A stretch of 64,000 bases of DNA from Niabella yanshanensis (GTDB lineage: Bacteria > Bacteroidota > Bacteroidia > Chitinophagales > Chitinophagaceae), in the NCBI RefSeq assembly GCF_034424215.1, contig NZ_CP139960.1, positions 2,232,001 through 2,296,000 on the forward strand. The letters are read 5' to 3'. Under the pieces are notes generated by a model, which saw only the letters and a list, made by a program, of their open reading frames with translations, ran no database searches and had not been told where the DNA came from. Made by a program: the position numbers and the translations under genes. This document shows positions 37,015 through 45,342 of the stretch, one piece after another. How positions within the stretch are numbered: the stretch's first letter is position 1; each line of letters opens with the position of its first letter.

Positions 37015-37856
37015 TGAAAACATATTTGAATAAAAAGAGCGCATTGCTCACCGCATTGTTATTTGCTACAATGTTTTCCTTCGCCCAGAATAAAGGAACC
37101 CTGTTTATTATTGGCGGTGGAGACAGGTCTCCTGCATTTGTAAAACAAATGGTGGAAACAGCCAAAATGAAACCCAGCGACTACATTGTTGTATTACCCA
37201 TGGCTACCAGCATTCCTGAAGAGTCGGTGGCTTATATCAGCGGTCAGTTATCAGTTGCATGTAATAATAAAATCACCAGCTTTAATTTCACCAAAGCCCA
37301 GGCCGACAACCAACAGAGCTGGATTGATTCGGTTAAAAATGCACGCTTTATTTTCATCACCGGCGGTGATCAGAATAAATTTATGGCGGTAGTGCGAGGC
37401 ACCAAACTATACGAAGCGCTTCACCAGGCCTTTCGCAATGGCTCCACTATTGCTGGCACCAGCGCTGGCGCCGCAGTAATGTCCCAGATCATGATCACCG
37501 GTGAAGAAAAAGGAAAGAGTGACAGAGACAGCTTCAGGGAAATTAAAAGCAACAGTGTTATTACCTCTTCCGGGATGGGCTTTTTAACCGCTGCGATCAT
37601 TGATCAGCATTTCATCATCCGCAGCAGGTATAACCGGCTTTTAAGCACTTTGGCAGACCACCCCGATAAAATGCTGATCGGGATTGATGAAGCTACAGCC
37701 ATTATCGTTACAGGGAAGAAAGCTACCGTAGCCGGAGAAAGCCAGGTAGTGGTGGTTTCAAAACCTAAAAGGGTAAAAACAACACAAGGCAAAGCCACTT
37801 TTAAAAATGCAACCATTTCTCTTTTTTCCGCCGGAGAAAGTTTTGAACTAAAATAA
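37014..37856 (+). CDS. cphB: Exported cyanophycinase (peptidase family S51)
   Basis: The 280-residue protein has a cleavable signal peptide (MKTYLNKKSALLTALLFATM, then FSFAQ) and no lipobox, so it is probably periplasmic. Motifs: LFIIGGGDRSPAF, FITGGDQ (Gln120), AGTSAGAAVMS (Ser150), IIDQHFIIRSRYNRLL (Asp197, Gln198, His199, Arg203, Arg205, Arg208) and GIDEATAIIV. All pocket residues expected for cyanophycinase are present, and the length matches CphB (about 270 aa). Its ATG overlaps the last base of the isoaspartyl peptidase stop, implying translational coupling. Confidence 0.93.
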   Translation: MKTYLNKKSALLTALLFATMFSFAQNKGTLFIIGGGDRSPAFVKQMVETAKMKPSDYIVVLPMATSIPEESVAYISGQLSVACNNKITSFNFTKAQADNQQSWIDSVKNARFIFITGGDQNKFMAVVRGTKLYEALHQAFRNGSTIAGTSAGAAVMSQIMITGEEKGKSDRDSFREIKSNSVITSSGMGFLTAAIIDQHFIIRSRYNRLLSTLADHPDKMLIGIDEATAIIVTGKKATVAGESQVVVVSKPKRVKTTQGKATFKNATISLFSAGESFELK

Positions 37857-37921
37857 TATCTAAGCCAGTCCTAGGGAAATATAAAACCGGGGCGGGGCCG
37901 ACAAAACTTAAATACGTTAAC

Positions 37922-39055
37922 ATGACGATCTTACTAAAAAAACTGTTTCCCGCTTTTTTGCTGATAGCAATAGTAGCGTTGGCGGGCTGTAAAAAGACCA
38001 CCTACAATTTTGATGATTTACCGCCTACGGTGAAAAGCTTCTTTTCAATCGGTAATACCGAATTGAAGATGAACGAACCTATTCAATTCAAAAATGAATC
38101 TGAAAATGCTGAATCTTACAGCTGGGACTTTGGCGATGAGACAAAATCCACAGAAAGTAATCCCACCAAGACTTATACCCAACCAGGTATTTACACCGTT
38201 AAGCTAAAAGTAGTGGGCGCCGGTGGTACAGGTAATTACACCAGGGATCTCACCATCATCGATCCTGATGCCAATACAGGAAGCGATAAAGAGCTTTTCT
38301 TTATTGAATACGGTACCAAGCTGATACGTAAAATTTCGCTCGTTCCTGGCTCTGCGGCTGAGACAGTGATAAATATGACAGGCAAAGAAGCGCATGGAAT
38401 GGCTTATGACTCTATCAATAAAAAAATATACTATTGCGACTTTCAAACTTCCAATTCTGGTAAGATATTAAGGATGGATGCTGATGGTACTAATATTGTA
38501 GAACTGCTTTCAGGCCTCGCAGCGCCATACGGAGTGGCTATTAACCTGGCTGAAGGCAAAATGTACATAGCAGATGGCCCCAATGTATCAAGAGCCAATT
38601 TGGATGGAAGCGGGTATGAGAAAACTTTCATTACGGTAACTGATGGCGCCATGAGAGCAGTAGGGTTTAACCGTAAAACTAATATCATTTATTACTATGA
38701 AGTCAACGATGAGAATATGCACGCTGCAAAATCTGACGGAACAGGAGCAGGAATAGTTATTGAGGGAGCTTATGGCTATGGCTTGTTGATAGATGAAGTA
38801 CACAATAAAATTTATTATGACGATCGCAACAAAACGGGACTTATGCAGGCGAACCTGGATGGTACCGGCATTATTAAACTGGCTAATTTTACAGGTAGCA
38901 GGGGTAGTTCGGGCATAACCATTGATTATAGCGCCAATAAACTTTATTGGGCTGAAACAAATAACAACCTTATCAAACGCGCCAACCTGGACGGAACAGC
39001 AGCCGAAACTTTTGTATCAGGCGTTAATAACCCCAGAGGCATGTTTATCAAATAA
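37922..39055 (+). CDS. Lipoprotein with PKD domain and YWTD-like beta-propeller
   Basis: The 377-residue protein starts with a lipoprotein signal ending IVALAGC (Cys23). Residues about 35-110 form a PKD domain (ESYSWDFGDETKSTESNP, TYTQPGIYTVKLKV). The rest has about five propeller repeats of the LDL-receptor YWTD type: KKIYYCDF...ILRMDADGTNIVEL, KMYIADG...VSRANLDGSG, NKIYYDDRN...MQANLDGTGI, NKLYWAET...IKRANLDGTA. It lacks any catalytic motif I can see. In glycan loci a non-catalytic surface lipoprotein in this slot binds substrate, so it may be a cyanophycin-binding protein. Confidence 0.85.
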   Translation: MTILLKKLFPAFLLIAIVALAGCKKTTYNFDDLPPTVKSFFSIGNTELKMNEPIQFKNESENAESYSWDFGDETKSTESNPTKTYTQPGIYTVKLKVVGAGGTGNYTRDLTIIDPDANTGSDKELFFIEYGTKLIRKISLVPGSAAETVINMTGKEAHGMAYDSINKKIYYCDFQTSNSGKILRMDADGTNIVELLSGLAAPYGVAINLAEGKMYIADGPNVSRANLDGSGYEKTFITVTDGAMRAVGFNRKTNIIYYYEVNDENMHAAKSDGTGAGIVIEGAYGYGLLIDEVHNKIYYDDRNKTGLMQANLDGTGIIKLANFTGSRGSSGITIDYSANKLYWAETNNNLIKRANLDGTAAETFVSGVNNPRGMFIK

Positions 39056-39075
39056 GATTATAAACAAATTTCAAT

Positions 39076-39109
39076 AAAAAAGCAGGAAGAGCTCTATTCC
39101 TGCTTTTTT
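39076..39109 (+). terminator. Strong terminator closing the cyanophycin operon
   Basis: AAAAAAGCAGGAA (39076-39088) pairs perfectly with TTCCTGCTTTTTT (39097-39109) around an 8-nt loop, 20 bp after the last gene's stop. Confidence 0.92.
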
Positions 39110-39238
39110 CATGCCTGTCATTGGGGTGCAATTCAAATTTTCGCCTATGCTATATTTCCTTTTGTAGATCCTTTTGAGCCTGTCGGGAAATCTCCAGGGC
39201 GATCGCATCAATTCCTCTTTGTTTGAAACAGAATATCA

Positions 39239-39396
39239 CTGCTACGCAGCTCAGATAACTAACGAATTATTATGGCAGCTATTAATACGATGCCGCTATG
39301 CGGCAGTGATCACAATAATAAAAGCAGCATAGCTGCGATATATTAATAAAGAACAATCACAAAGGAGGTAGAGCTGCATCGCAGCGATATATTAAT
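39239..39396. repeat. Array of four small GC hairpins with TATATTAAT tails
   Basis: In the 556-bp gap 39056-39612, four short hairpins with 3-nt loops occur: CTGC-TAC-GCAG (39239), GCCGC-TAT-GCGGC (39292), GCAGC-ATA-GCTGC (39324) and GCTGC-ATC-GCAGC (39373). The last two are each followed directly by GATATATTAAT, 49 bp apart. A larger GC palindrome lies at about 39448-39471 (GCCCGTCTG facing CAGGCGGGC). This resembles REP-type intergenic repeats. No gene is credible in the gap. Confidence 0.65.
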
Positions 39397-39560
39397 GATT
39401 CATGCATCCGCCCGGGGAGATCTCTACTATTTCCGAGACGCCTCCCCGTCCCTGCCCGTCTGGTCAGGCGGGCGTACCGGCACGGGCGGGCACTTCGGAC
39501 GGCATGACTTAGCGAAAATTTGAAATACACCCCGTCATTGTCACGTATATCCACTACACA

Positions 39561-39591
39561 AAAAAGCTGCGATCTTGACGGACCGCAGCTT
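39561..39591 (-). terminator. Terminator of the arginine decarboxylase gene
   Basis: On the minus strand AAGCTGCG (39591-39584) pairs with CGCAGCTT (39571-39564), followed by more T residues and GTGTAG. It lies 22 bp after the speA stop. Confidence 0.85.
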
Positions 39592-39612
39592 ATATATGAA
39601 TTCATTAAAACC

Positions 39613-41097
39613 CTACCTCAAATACCCCAGTATCTTCAGCATGCTTTGTGCCGACTGCTCTTTGGCATATACCCACTCTTCCAGTTCGCCATTCTTATCA
39701 TACTCAATAATAACGTGTTTGGGAGAAGGGATCAGGCAATGTTTAATACCTCCGTAACCGCTGATCTGGTCCTGATAAGCGCCCGTATGGAAAAAACCTA
39801 CATATAAAGGTTCATCATCACTTTCCTGGCTTTGCTTCTTCTCCAGGTCTACTGCATCTACTGGTCGCACCCGGGAGTTGCCTACACCATTATCATTCTT
39901 TATCTTAGGCAGGAACACCTCGTTGATATGCTCTTCACTGTCATAATAATCATGACCATCACAGGTAATACCGCCTAATACTACCCGTTGGTATTCGTTA
40001 TCCCATTTGTTAATAGGTAACATCAGGAATTTCTCCCCGATGCCCCAGGTATCAGGTAAGGTAGTGATAAAAGAAGAGTCGATCATATACCAGGTTTCCC
40101 GGTCGTTCTGACGCTTCTCTCCTATTACACTGTAAATATGCGCCATGCTCTCACCCACTGTGTAGCTGCCAAATTCAGTATAAATATTCGGAACAGGTAC
40201 TTTGGCCTTCTTACAGGCAGATTTAATATTGCTGATGATCTCGTTGATCATAAACTGGTAATCATACTCAAACGCCAGGCTATGCTTAATAGGAAAACCG
40301 CCACCGATATTCAATGAATCCAGCTCGGGACAAATCTTTTTTAACTGGCAATAAAGGTTAATGCTTTTACGCAATTCACTCCAGTAATAGATATCGTCTT
40401 TAATACCTTTATTCAGGAAGATATGCAGCATTTTTAACTGGAATTTATCCTCGTTACCTTCTATTTCATCTACATAAAATTCCAATACATCTTTAGAGCG
40501 AATACCTAGTCTTGATGTATAAAAGGGAAAAGAAGGTTCTTCTTCAGCGGCCACACGTATACCAATCTTAAAAGGCTCTTTACTTTTTACACTGCGTTTA
40601 TACATATTGAGCTCCTCTTTGTTATCCAAAACAGGAATCACATTTTTGAAGCCGCTATTAATAAGCTTGGCAATACGGGAAGTATAATTTCTTTGCTTGA
40701 ATCCGTTGCAAACAATATTGATGTCCTTATTGATCTTACGGCGCTTATACAACTGGTTGATAATATCAATATCATAAGCAAAAGAAGTCTCCAGGTGTAT
40801 ATTGTGCTTAAGAGCTTCTCCTACCACGAATGAGAAGTGAGAGCTTTTGGTGCAATAAGTATAAAAGTATTTTCCTTCATACTTATACTTCTTCATAGCG
40901 TTGGCAAAATACTGCTTGGCCTTGTTGATATTAATACCAATTTTGGGCAGGTAGCTTACCTTTAATGGCGTACCATACTTTTCAACTAACCTCTTATAAT
41001 CAATGCCGTTAAAAATAAGGTCGCCCTTTTTAACTTCAATATTTTCCTGCGGAAAATTAAAGGTCTGTTCAACCAGGCCTAAGTATGAATTGTTCAT
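39613..41097 (-). CDS. speA: Arginine decarboxylase, fold III PLP type
   Basis: The frame is open from 41124, but the ATG at 41097 (MNNSYLGLVEQTF) fits the family better and gives 494 residues. The alanine-racemase-type barrel has the PLP-Lys region FYTYCTKSSHFSFVVGEAL, the Gly-rich LNIGGGFPIKHS and a C-terminal domain with GGITCDGHDYY (the Cys/Asp active-site block) and GFFHTGAYQDQ. It is the compact Bacteroidota form rather than the 650-residue E. coli SpeA. It makes agmatine from arginine for polyamine synthesis. It is convergent with the cyanophycin operon, which would supply arginine; the link is positional only. Confidence 0.88.
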   Translation of the reverse strand: MNNSYLGLVEQTFNFPQENIEVKKGDLIFNGIDYKRLVEKYGTPLKVSYLPKIGININKAKQYFANAMKKYKYEGKYFYTYCTKSSHFSFVVGEALKHNIHLETSFAYDIDIINQLYKRRKINKDINIVCNGFKQRNYTSRIAKLINSGFKNVIPVLDNKEELNMYKRSVKSKEPFKIGIRVAAEEEPSFPFYTSRLGIRSKDVLEFYVDEIEGNEDKFQLKMLHIFLNKGIKDDIYYWSELRKSINLYCQLKKICPELDSLNIGGGFPIKHSLAFEYDYQFMINEIISNIKSACKKAKVPVPNIYTEFGSYTVGESMAHIYSVIGEKRQNDRETWYMIDSSFITTLPDTWGIGEKFLMLPINKWDNEYQRVVLGGITCDGHDYYDSEEHINEVFLPKIKNDNGVGNSRVRPVDAVDLEKKQSQESDDEPLYVGFFHTGAYQDQISGYGGIKHCLIPSPKHVIIEYDKNGELEEWVYAKEQSAQSMLKILGYLR

Positions 41098-41257
41098 TTG
41101 CCATAACGCCGGCTGCACCGGCACTTATTGGTTTAAAAATTGAGCGCTAAATTAGGAAAAATACAAATGTGCAGACATTAAATTGTCTGACTGGAATTCT
41201 GCTAATAAAAAAGGCGATGCATAATGCATCACCTTTAAATTTTTTTGCTATAAGCAA

Positions 41258-41602
41258 TTACTTCACAGAAGCTACCAAAGCTTTGAAAGACTCGGGATTG
41301 TTCATAGCTAAGTCAGCTAATACTTTCCTGTCCAACTCAATACCTTTTGTTTGTAATTTATTGATGAATTGAGAGTAAGTCAACCCTTCTTCACGAACTG
41401 CAGCGTTAATACGAGCGATCCATAAAGTACGATATTCTCTTTTCTTTAATTTACGACCTACATACATGTAAGTCATACCTTTTTCTACAACGTTCTTAGC
41501 AACGGTGTATACGTTTTTACGTTTACCGTAAAAACCTTTGGCTTGTTTTAATATTTTTTTCCTGCGGGCTTTAGAAGCAACTGCATTTACTGAACGTGGC
41601 AT
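41258..41602 (-). CDS. rplT: Ribosomal protein L20
   Basis: The 114-residue basic protein has the family N terminus [20 protein letters not shown], then [15 protein letters not shown] and a helical C terminus. It binds 23S rRNA early in 50S assembly and, in other bacteria, represses its own operon by binding the mRNA leader. It lies 74 bp after rpmI. No infC gene precedes the pair, unlike the usual infC-rpmI-rplT order. Confidence 0.98.
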   Translation of the reverse strand: MPRSVNAVASKARRKKILKQAKGFYGKRKNVYTVAKNVVEKGMTYMYVGRKLKKREYRTLWIARINAAVREEGLTYSQFINKLQTKGIELDRKVLADLAMNNPESFKALVASVK

Positions 41603-41676
41603 ATCTTAATATTTTAGATTTCAGATATAAAATTTAAAAAAATCTTTCCCTGAAATATTTTTAAAATGTTTACTAA

Positions 41677-41874
41677 TTATTTTAATCTCAACAAACGTTT
41701 TACGAAATGTACATGAGATGGTGCTACTGTACCATCGATGCGCATACCGCGCTTACGCTTAGTAGATTTTTTAGTTAAGATGTGACGTTTGAAACTCTTT
41801 TGGTGAGTGATCTTGCCAGTAGCTGTTACTTTAAAACGCTTTTTTGCGCTTGAATTTGTTTTTACCTTAGGCAT
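41677..41874 (-). CDS. rpmI: Ribosomal protein L35
   Basis: The 65-residue protein is strongly basic: [21 protein letters not shown], then [17 protein letters not shown]. It is the first gene of the rpmI-rplT unit and has its own promoter and a structured leader. Confidence 0.97.
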   Translation of the reverse strand: MPKVKTNSSAKKRFKVTATGKITHQKSFKRHILTKKSTKRKRGMRIDGTVAPSHVHFVKRLLRLK

Positions 41875-41904
41875 GGTAAATTTTAAATTTAATTGTTAAC
41901 CTTT

Positions 41905-41942
41905 GAGGCGTCTCCACACCGGTGGAGCCCTTTACGGGCCTC
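41905..41942 (-). promoter_or_regulatory. Structured rpmI-rplT leader (three-way junction), candidate r-protein autoregulatory RNA
   Basis: In the roughly 95-nt 5' UTR, an outer stem GAGGC (41942-41938) / GCCTC (41909-41905) encloses a short CC-GTAAA-GG hairpin (41937-41929) and a perfect CTCCAC-CGGT-GTGGAG hairpin (41927-41912). The fold lies 31 bp before the rpmI ATG. Position and shape suit binding by L20 or L35. No T-run follows, so control would be translational. Confidence 0.6.
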
Positions 41943-41976
41943 TTCAGGAAATATCCACTTTTCTCAAAATGGAGTG

Positions 41977-41984
41977 CAAAGGTA
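41977..41984 (-). promoter_or_regulatory. -7 box of the rpmI-rplT promoter
   Basis: TACCTTTG on the minus strand is an exact TAnnTTTG match, identical with the fusA box and followed by the same GCA. It places the transcript start near 41970. Confidence 0.6.
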
Positions 41985-42262
41985 CAACAAAATTGCAATT
42001 GATAGTTTCTTATCCGCTATTTATTATTTTATAGCTAATAATCAATAAGTTGCGCACAAAGCTCTCTTCTTTTTTCCTCTACGTAAGCAATAATCTCAAA
42101 AAAATATTATATTTCGCCCAAAGCCAAACATTTTAATTGACTATTTACTTTGCTGAAGATACATATTGTGAAGCGGAGCTGTGTGCATTGAGTAATGGCC
42201 TCAACGCATCAGGATGACGGGAGTATACCGGGAACAGCCGGTACGGACACAATTATAAATTT
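41985..42262. other. Intergenic region between rpmI promoter and kefB-like gene
   Basis: The total gap is 388 bp from 41875. Besides the rpmI leader and promoter it contains a small hairpin TACCGG-GAACAG-CCGGTA (42225-42242) 20 bp before the antiporter start. No gene or tRNA is visible. infC is not here. Confidence 0.5.
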
Positions 42263-44506
42263 ATGAATCATTTACCACATTTGATAACAGATCTGGCGCT
42301 GATACTGGGCGTAGCCGCTGTTATCACCCTTATTTTCAAAAGACTGCAACTTCCTTTAATATTAGGCTACCTGGTATCAGGCATTTTAATCAGCCCCAAT
42401 TTTAAAATATTCCCTCCCAAAGTTTACGAAATAACCGATGTGCAAACTTGGGGCGAGATTGGCGTTATATTTCTATTATTTAGTCTGGGACTCGAATTTA
42501 GTTTTAAAAAGCTGGCTAAAATGGGCGGATCGGCCACTACAGCAGCCGGTTTTGAGGCCATTGGTATGGCTGTAATTGGATTCGGTCTTGGAAAATTGTT
42601 GCATTGGTCCTTTATGGATTGTATTTTTCTGGGGGCCTGCCTTACCATTTCATCTTCCTCCGTGATCGTAAAAAGCTTTGCCGACCTCGGATTGAAGCAA
42701 CGGAACTTTGCTCAACTGGTATATGGCATATTGGTAGTTGAGGATTTGATAGCCGTGGTGCTCCTGGTGTTGTTAGGCACATTTGTAGCCAGCCATAGTT
42801 TTGATGCCGGGCAAATTAGTATGTCCATTTTAAAATTAGGTTTCTTTCTTATTGTATGGTTTGTGGGAGGAATTCTTTTCATTCCCTCCCTGCTAAAAAG
42901 AGCCAAAAATTTTTTAACTGATGAAATACTATTAATTGTAGCCGTTGCCATGTGCTTCCTGATGGTATATCTTTCTTCGCAGGCCGGCTTTTCCGCAGCA
43001 TTGGGAGCCTTTATTATGGGGTCTCTTTTAGCGGAAACTACCAAGGCCGAAAGAATAGAACACCTGGTTATCCCGGTACGGGATCTGTTTGGTGCCATAT
43101 TTTTCGTTTCTGTAGGTATGTTGATCGACCTGAATGTAATTAAAGACCATTGGTTGCCGATTTTATTGATCACAGCAGCTGTAATCATAGGTAAAAGCAT
43201 TGTGATCACCTTAGGGGCATTTATTTCGGGAAACAGCCTCCGGACATCCATCCAAACCGGCATGAGCCTCGCGTTGATTGGTGAGTTCTCATTCATCATT
43301 GCTTCAATGGGCGTAAAGCAAAAAGTGGTGAGCCAGGAGCTCTATCCTATTATTATTACCGTTTCTGCCTTAACTATTTTTATAGCGCCTTCCTTAACGC
43401 TTTCCAGCACCCGCATTTATAATTGGATTGCGAACAAGCTTTCTCCCAAATGGGAAGCACGTTTAAACAGGTATAGCTCTGAAGCCACTGCCTTAAGAGC
43501 CGTAAGCGACTGGAACCATGTATTGAAATTTTTCCTGATCAATACCATTGTCTTTTCAGCAATCGTAATTGCATTGATCATTTTGAACGACAGTTTTGTT
43601 TTACCCTGGCTACGGGAAGTGGCAAGGGGATTCGGACGCGCCACATCTGCAGTGCTGGCGTTATTGGCCATGGCCCCTTTCTTATGGGCATTGATTGTAA
43701 GAAACGAAAAAACAGAGCCTTTTGCCAGGATCTATACCCAACAGAAATATCATGGCCCTATCTGGATCATGCGCATCATCAAAGTGTCCCTGGCCCTCCT
43801 GTTTATTATCGGGCTTTTAAGAAGTATCTATTCGCTCGATTTTGCACTGATGGTAGGTATTGCATTATTGGTGCTATTATTAATTTTCAGGAAAAGACTG
43901 CAACGCACTTACGACAACATCGAGGACCGCTTTGTAAAAAATCTCAATAACCGGGAAATTGAAGAACAGCGCCTTTTGGCCGAACAGGCAGCAGAGAAAA
44001 AGAATCAGAACCTGGCTCCCTGGGATGCCCACCTTACTACTTTTGAAGTAGCGCCGGAGGCCGTAAATATTATTGGTAAAACACTGATGGAATTACAATG
44101 GCGGGAACGGGTAGGTGTAAATGTGGCTATGATCAAACGGGGAGCCACCTCTATTATTCCACCCGACCGCGATGAAAAAATCTACCCCTTTGACAAGCTT
44201 TTTATTATTTGTACCGATAGCCAGGAGAGAAGAATGAATGCCATTTTACGACCTGATAAAAAAATCATAGAAAGCGCCCGCGAGGTGGAAATGAAACTGG
44301 ATCAGTTAACCATTGACGCTGACTCCCCATTGATTCATAAATCTATCAGGGAGAGTGATATTAAAAATCTGGCCCACGGATTGGTAGTAGGCATTGAGCG
44401 AAATGGCGAACGCCATTTGAACCCCGAATCTACCTGGGTTTTTGAAGAGGGAGATCTTTTATGGATTGTGGGCGAGAAGAAACTGATCAATACAATAGCA
44501 GAGTAA
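42263..44506 (+). CDS. CPA2-family monovalent cation:proton antiporter (KefB/YbaL-like) with TrkA-C domain
   Basis: The 747-residue protein has an N-terminal Na+/H+ exchanger domain of about 12 membrane segments (LPLILGYLVSGILISP, IGVIFLLFSLGLEFSF, ISSSSVIVKSF, GFSAALGAFIMGSLLAET, FFVSVGMLIDL). Additional membrane segments occupy about residues 415-555. A soluble C-terminal TrkA-C domain follows (about 595-747: VNIIGKTLMELQWRERVGVNVAMIKR quoted in part). There is no Rossmann TrkA-N domain between them. It probably exchanges K+ or Na+ for protons at the inner membrane. It stands alone. Confidence 0.88.
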   Translation: MNHLPHLITDLALILGVAAVITLIFKRLQLPLILGYLVSGILISPNFKIFPPKVYEITDVQTWGEIGVIFLLFSLGLEFSFKKLAKMGGSATTAAGFEAIGMAVIGFGLGKLLHWSFMDCIFLGACLTISSSSVIVKSFADLGLKQRNFAQLVYGILVVEDLIAVVLLVLLGTFVASHSFDAGQISMSILKLGFFLIVWFVGGILFIPSLLKRAKNFLTDEILLIVAVAMCFLMVYLSSQAGFSAALGAFIMGSLLAETTKAERIEHLVIPVRDLFGAIFFVSVGMLIDLNVIKDHWLPILLITAAVIIGKSIVITLGAFISGNSLRTSIQTGMSLALIGEFSFIIASMGVKQKVVSQELYPIIITVSALTIFIAPSLTLSSTRIYNWIANKLSPKWEARLNRYSSEATALRAVSDWNHVLKFFLINTIVFSAIVIALIILNDSFVLPWLREVARGFGRATSAVLALLAMAPFLWALIVRNEKTEPFARIYTQQKYHGPIWIMRIIKVSLALLFIIGLLRSIYSLDFALMVGIALLVLLLIFRKRLQRTYDNIEDRFVKNLNNREIEEQRLLAEQAAEKKNQNLAPWDAHLTTFEVAPEAVNIIGKTLMELQWRERVGVNVAMIKRGATSIIPPDRDEKIYPFDKLFIICTDSQERRMNAILRPDKKIIESAREVEMKLDQLTIDADSPLIHKSIRESDIKNLAHGLVVGIERNGERHLNPESTWVFEEGDLLWIVGEKKLINTIAE

Positions 44507-44527
44507 CGGACAACATTCTTTAGTTTA

Positions 44528-45178
44528 TTAACGCAACTTGTAAGTTTCTCCGGGTTGGGAGCTCTCTACTTTTTGCTGGTTACCACTAGCTGATGTATTA
44601 CATCCTTTCTGACTAAAGAACCAGGCAGCAGCTATTAACGCAATACCCAGTACCACCCACATTAAAGTAGTACCACTACGTCTTTTTTCATCCGGAAGCA
44701 ATAACTGTTCACGCATTTCTGCAGTAGTGGTCTCCTTATCTCCTACCAAAGTCTGATGACTGGTATTTTCCCTTGATATTTTTTTGGCTGTAACATCAGT
44801 AAACGGAGATATTTGAGCTGCCGTTGGCTGAAATACTACCTGTCCGTCCCTTTGTTCTAATATGCCCAGTCCAGGCCAGTTAACAGTTTCCCCGTTACTC
44901 AGCCGGGATTGCAAATCGGTAATAAACTGCTCCAGATGCCTCCCTGCCTCATCCATAGATATATTTCTGTTACCCGCCAACCAGCTTACCAGTCTGCTTT
45001 TTTCATCCATATTAACATCTGGGCTATAAGGCCTGAAACCAACTATCCAGGTTGGAGCTGCAATCGTAGAATCGGCAAGATTAGCATTAGCAACTTTATT
45101 CTCTAATTCAAATCCTCCAATTGTTGGCAACGATAATCTTTTAAATTCAAACAGATATTGTAGAAGAATATCAAACAT
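44528..45178 (-). CDS. CCDC81-type HU-domain protein with a C-terminal membrane anchor
   Basis: The 216-residue protein begins with tandem CCDC81-like prokaryotic HU domains (LLQYLFEFKRLSLPTIGGFEL and ERHLEQFITDLQSRLSNGETV-like segments, with VNWPGLGILEQRDGQVVF). A linker follows, then one membrane segment (TTLMWVVLGIALIAAAWFF, about 170-190). Relatives often end in a periplasmic SPOR domain; here only 28 polar residues remain. The family is typical of Bacteroidota and may tie DNA or cell division to the envelope. The function is unproven. Confidence 0.75.
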   Translation of the reverse strand: MFDILLQYLFEFKRLSLPTIGGFELENKVANANLADSTIAAPTWIVGFRPYSPDVNMDEKSRLVSWLAGNRNISMDEAGRHLEQFITDLQSRLSNGETVNWPGLGILEQRDGQVVFQPTAAQISPFTDVTAKKISRENTSHQTLVGDKETTTAEMREQLLLPDEKRRSGTTLMWVVLGIALIAAAWFFSQKGCNTSASGNQQKVESSQPGETYKLR

Positions 45179-45308
45179 GGTGACCTAATTTTAAACGAAT
45201 ATAGCAAATATGGCCATTGCGATCACAGCAGCGAGACTGCCGGAACCAGATTTTGTTCTGCTCCTTAACTCTGCCTGCTCTTCACCGTCTCACTATTAAT
45301 TATTTCGC

Positions 45309-45316
45309 TATGTTTG
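45309..45316 (+). promoter_or_regulatory. -7 box upstream of the DoxX gene
   Basis: TATGTTTG matches TAnnTTTG exactly and ends 26 bp before the DoxX ATG. The -33 element is unclear. Confidence 0.45.
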
Positions 45317-45342
45317 TTGAATATAAAAACAAATGATCTGAT

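Noticed and set aside
34869-37856. Annotating the S51 proteins only as generic dipeptidase E-like enzymes
   Set aside because: Dipeptidase E lacks the DQHFxxRxRxxR pocket, which both proteins have completely.
39239-39396. CRISPR-like repeat array
   Set aside because: Only two 11-bp identical tails and varying hairpins; no regular repeats or spacers, no cas genes.
39357-39605. 82-codon minus-strand frame downstream of speA
   Set aside because: Built from the hairpin repeats and the speA terminator; not a protein.
42712-43299. 195-codon minus-strand frame inside the antiporter gene
   Set aside because: Antisense to a clear membrane transporter; polar shadow of hydrophobic codons.
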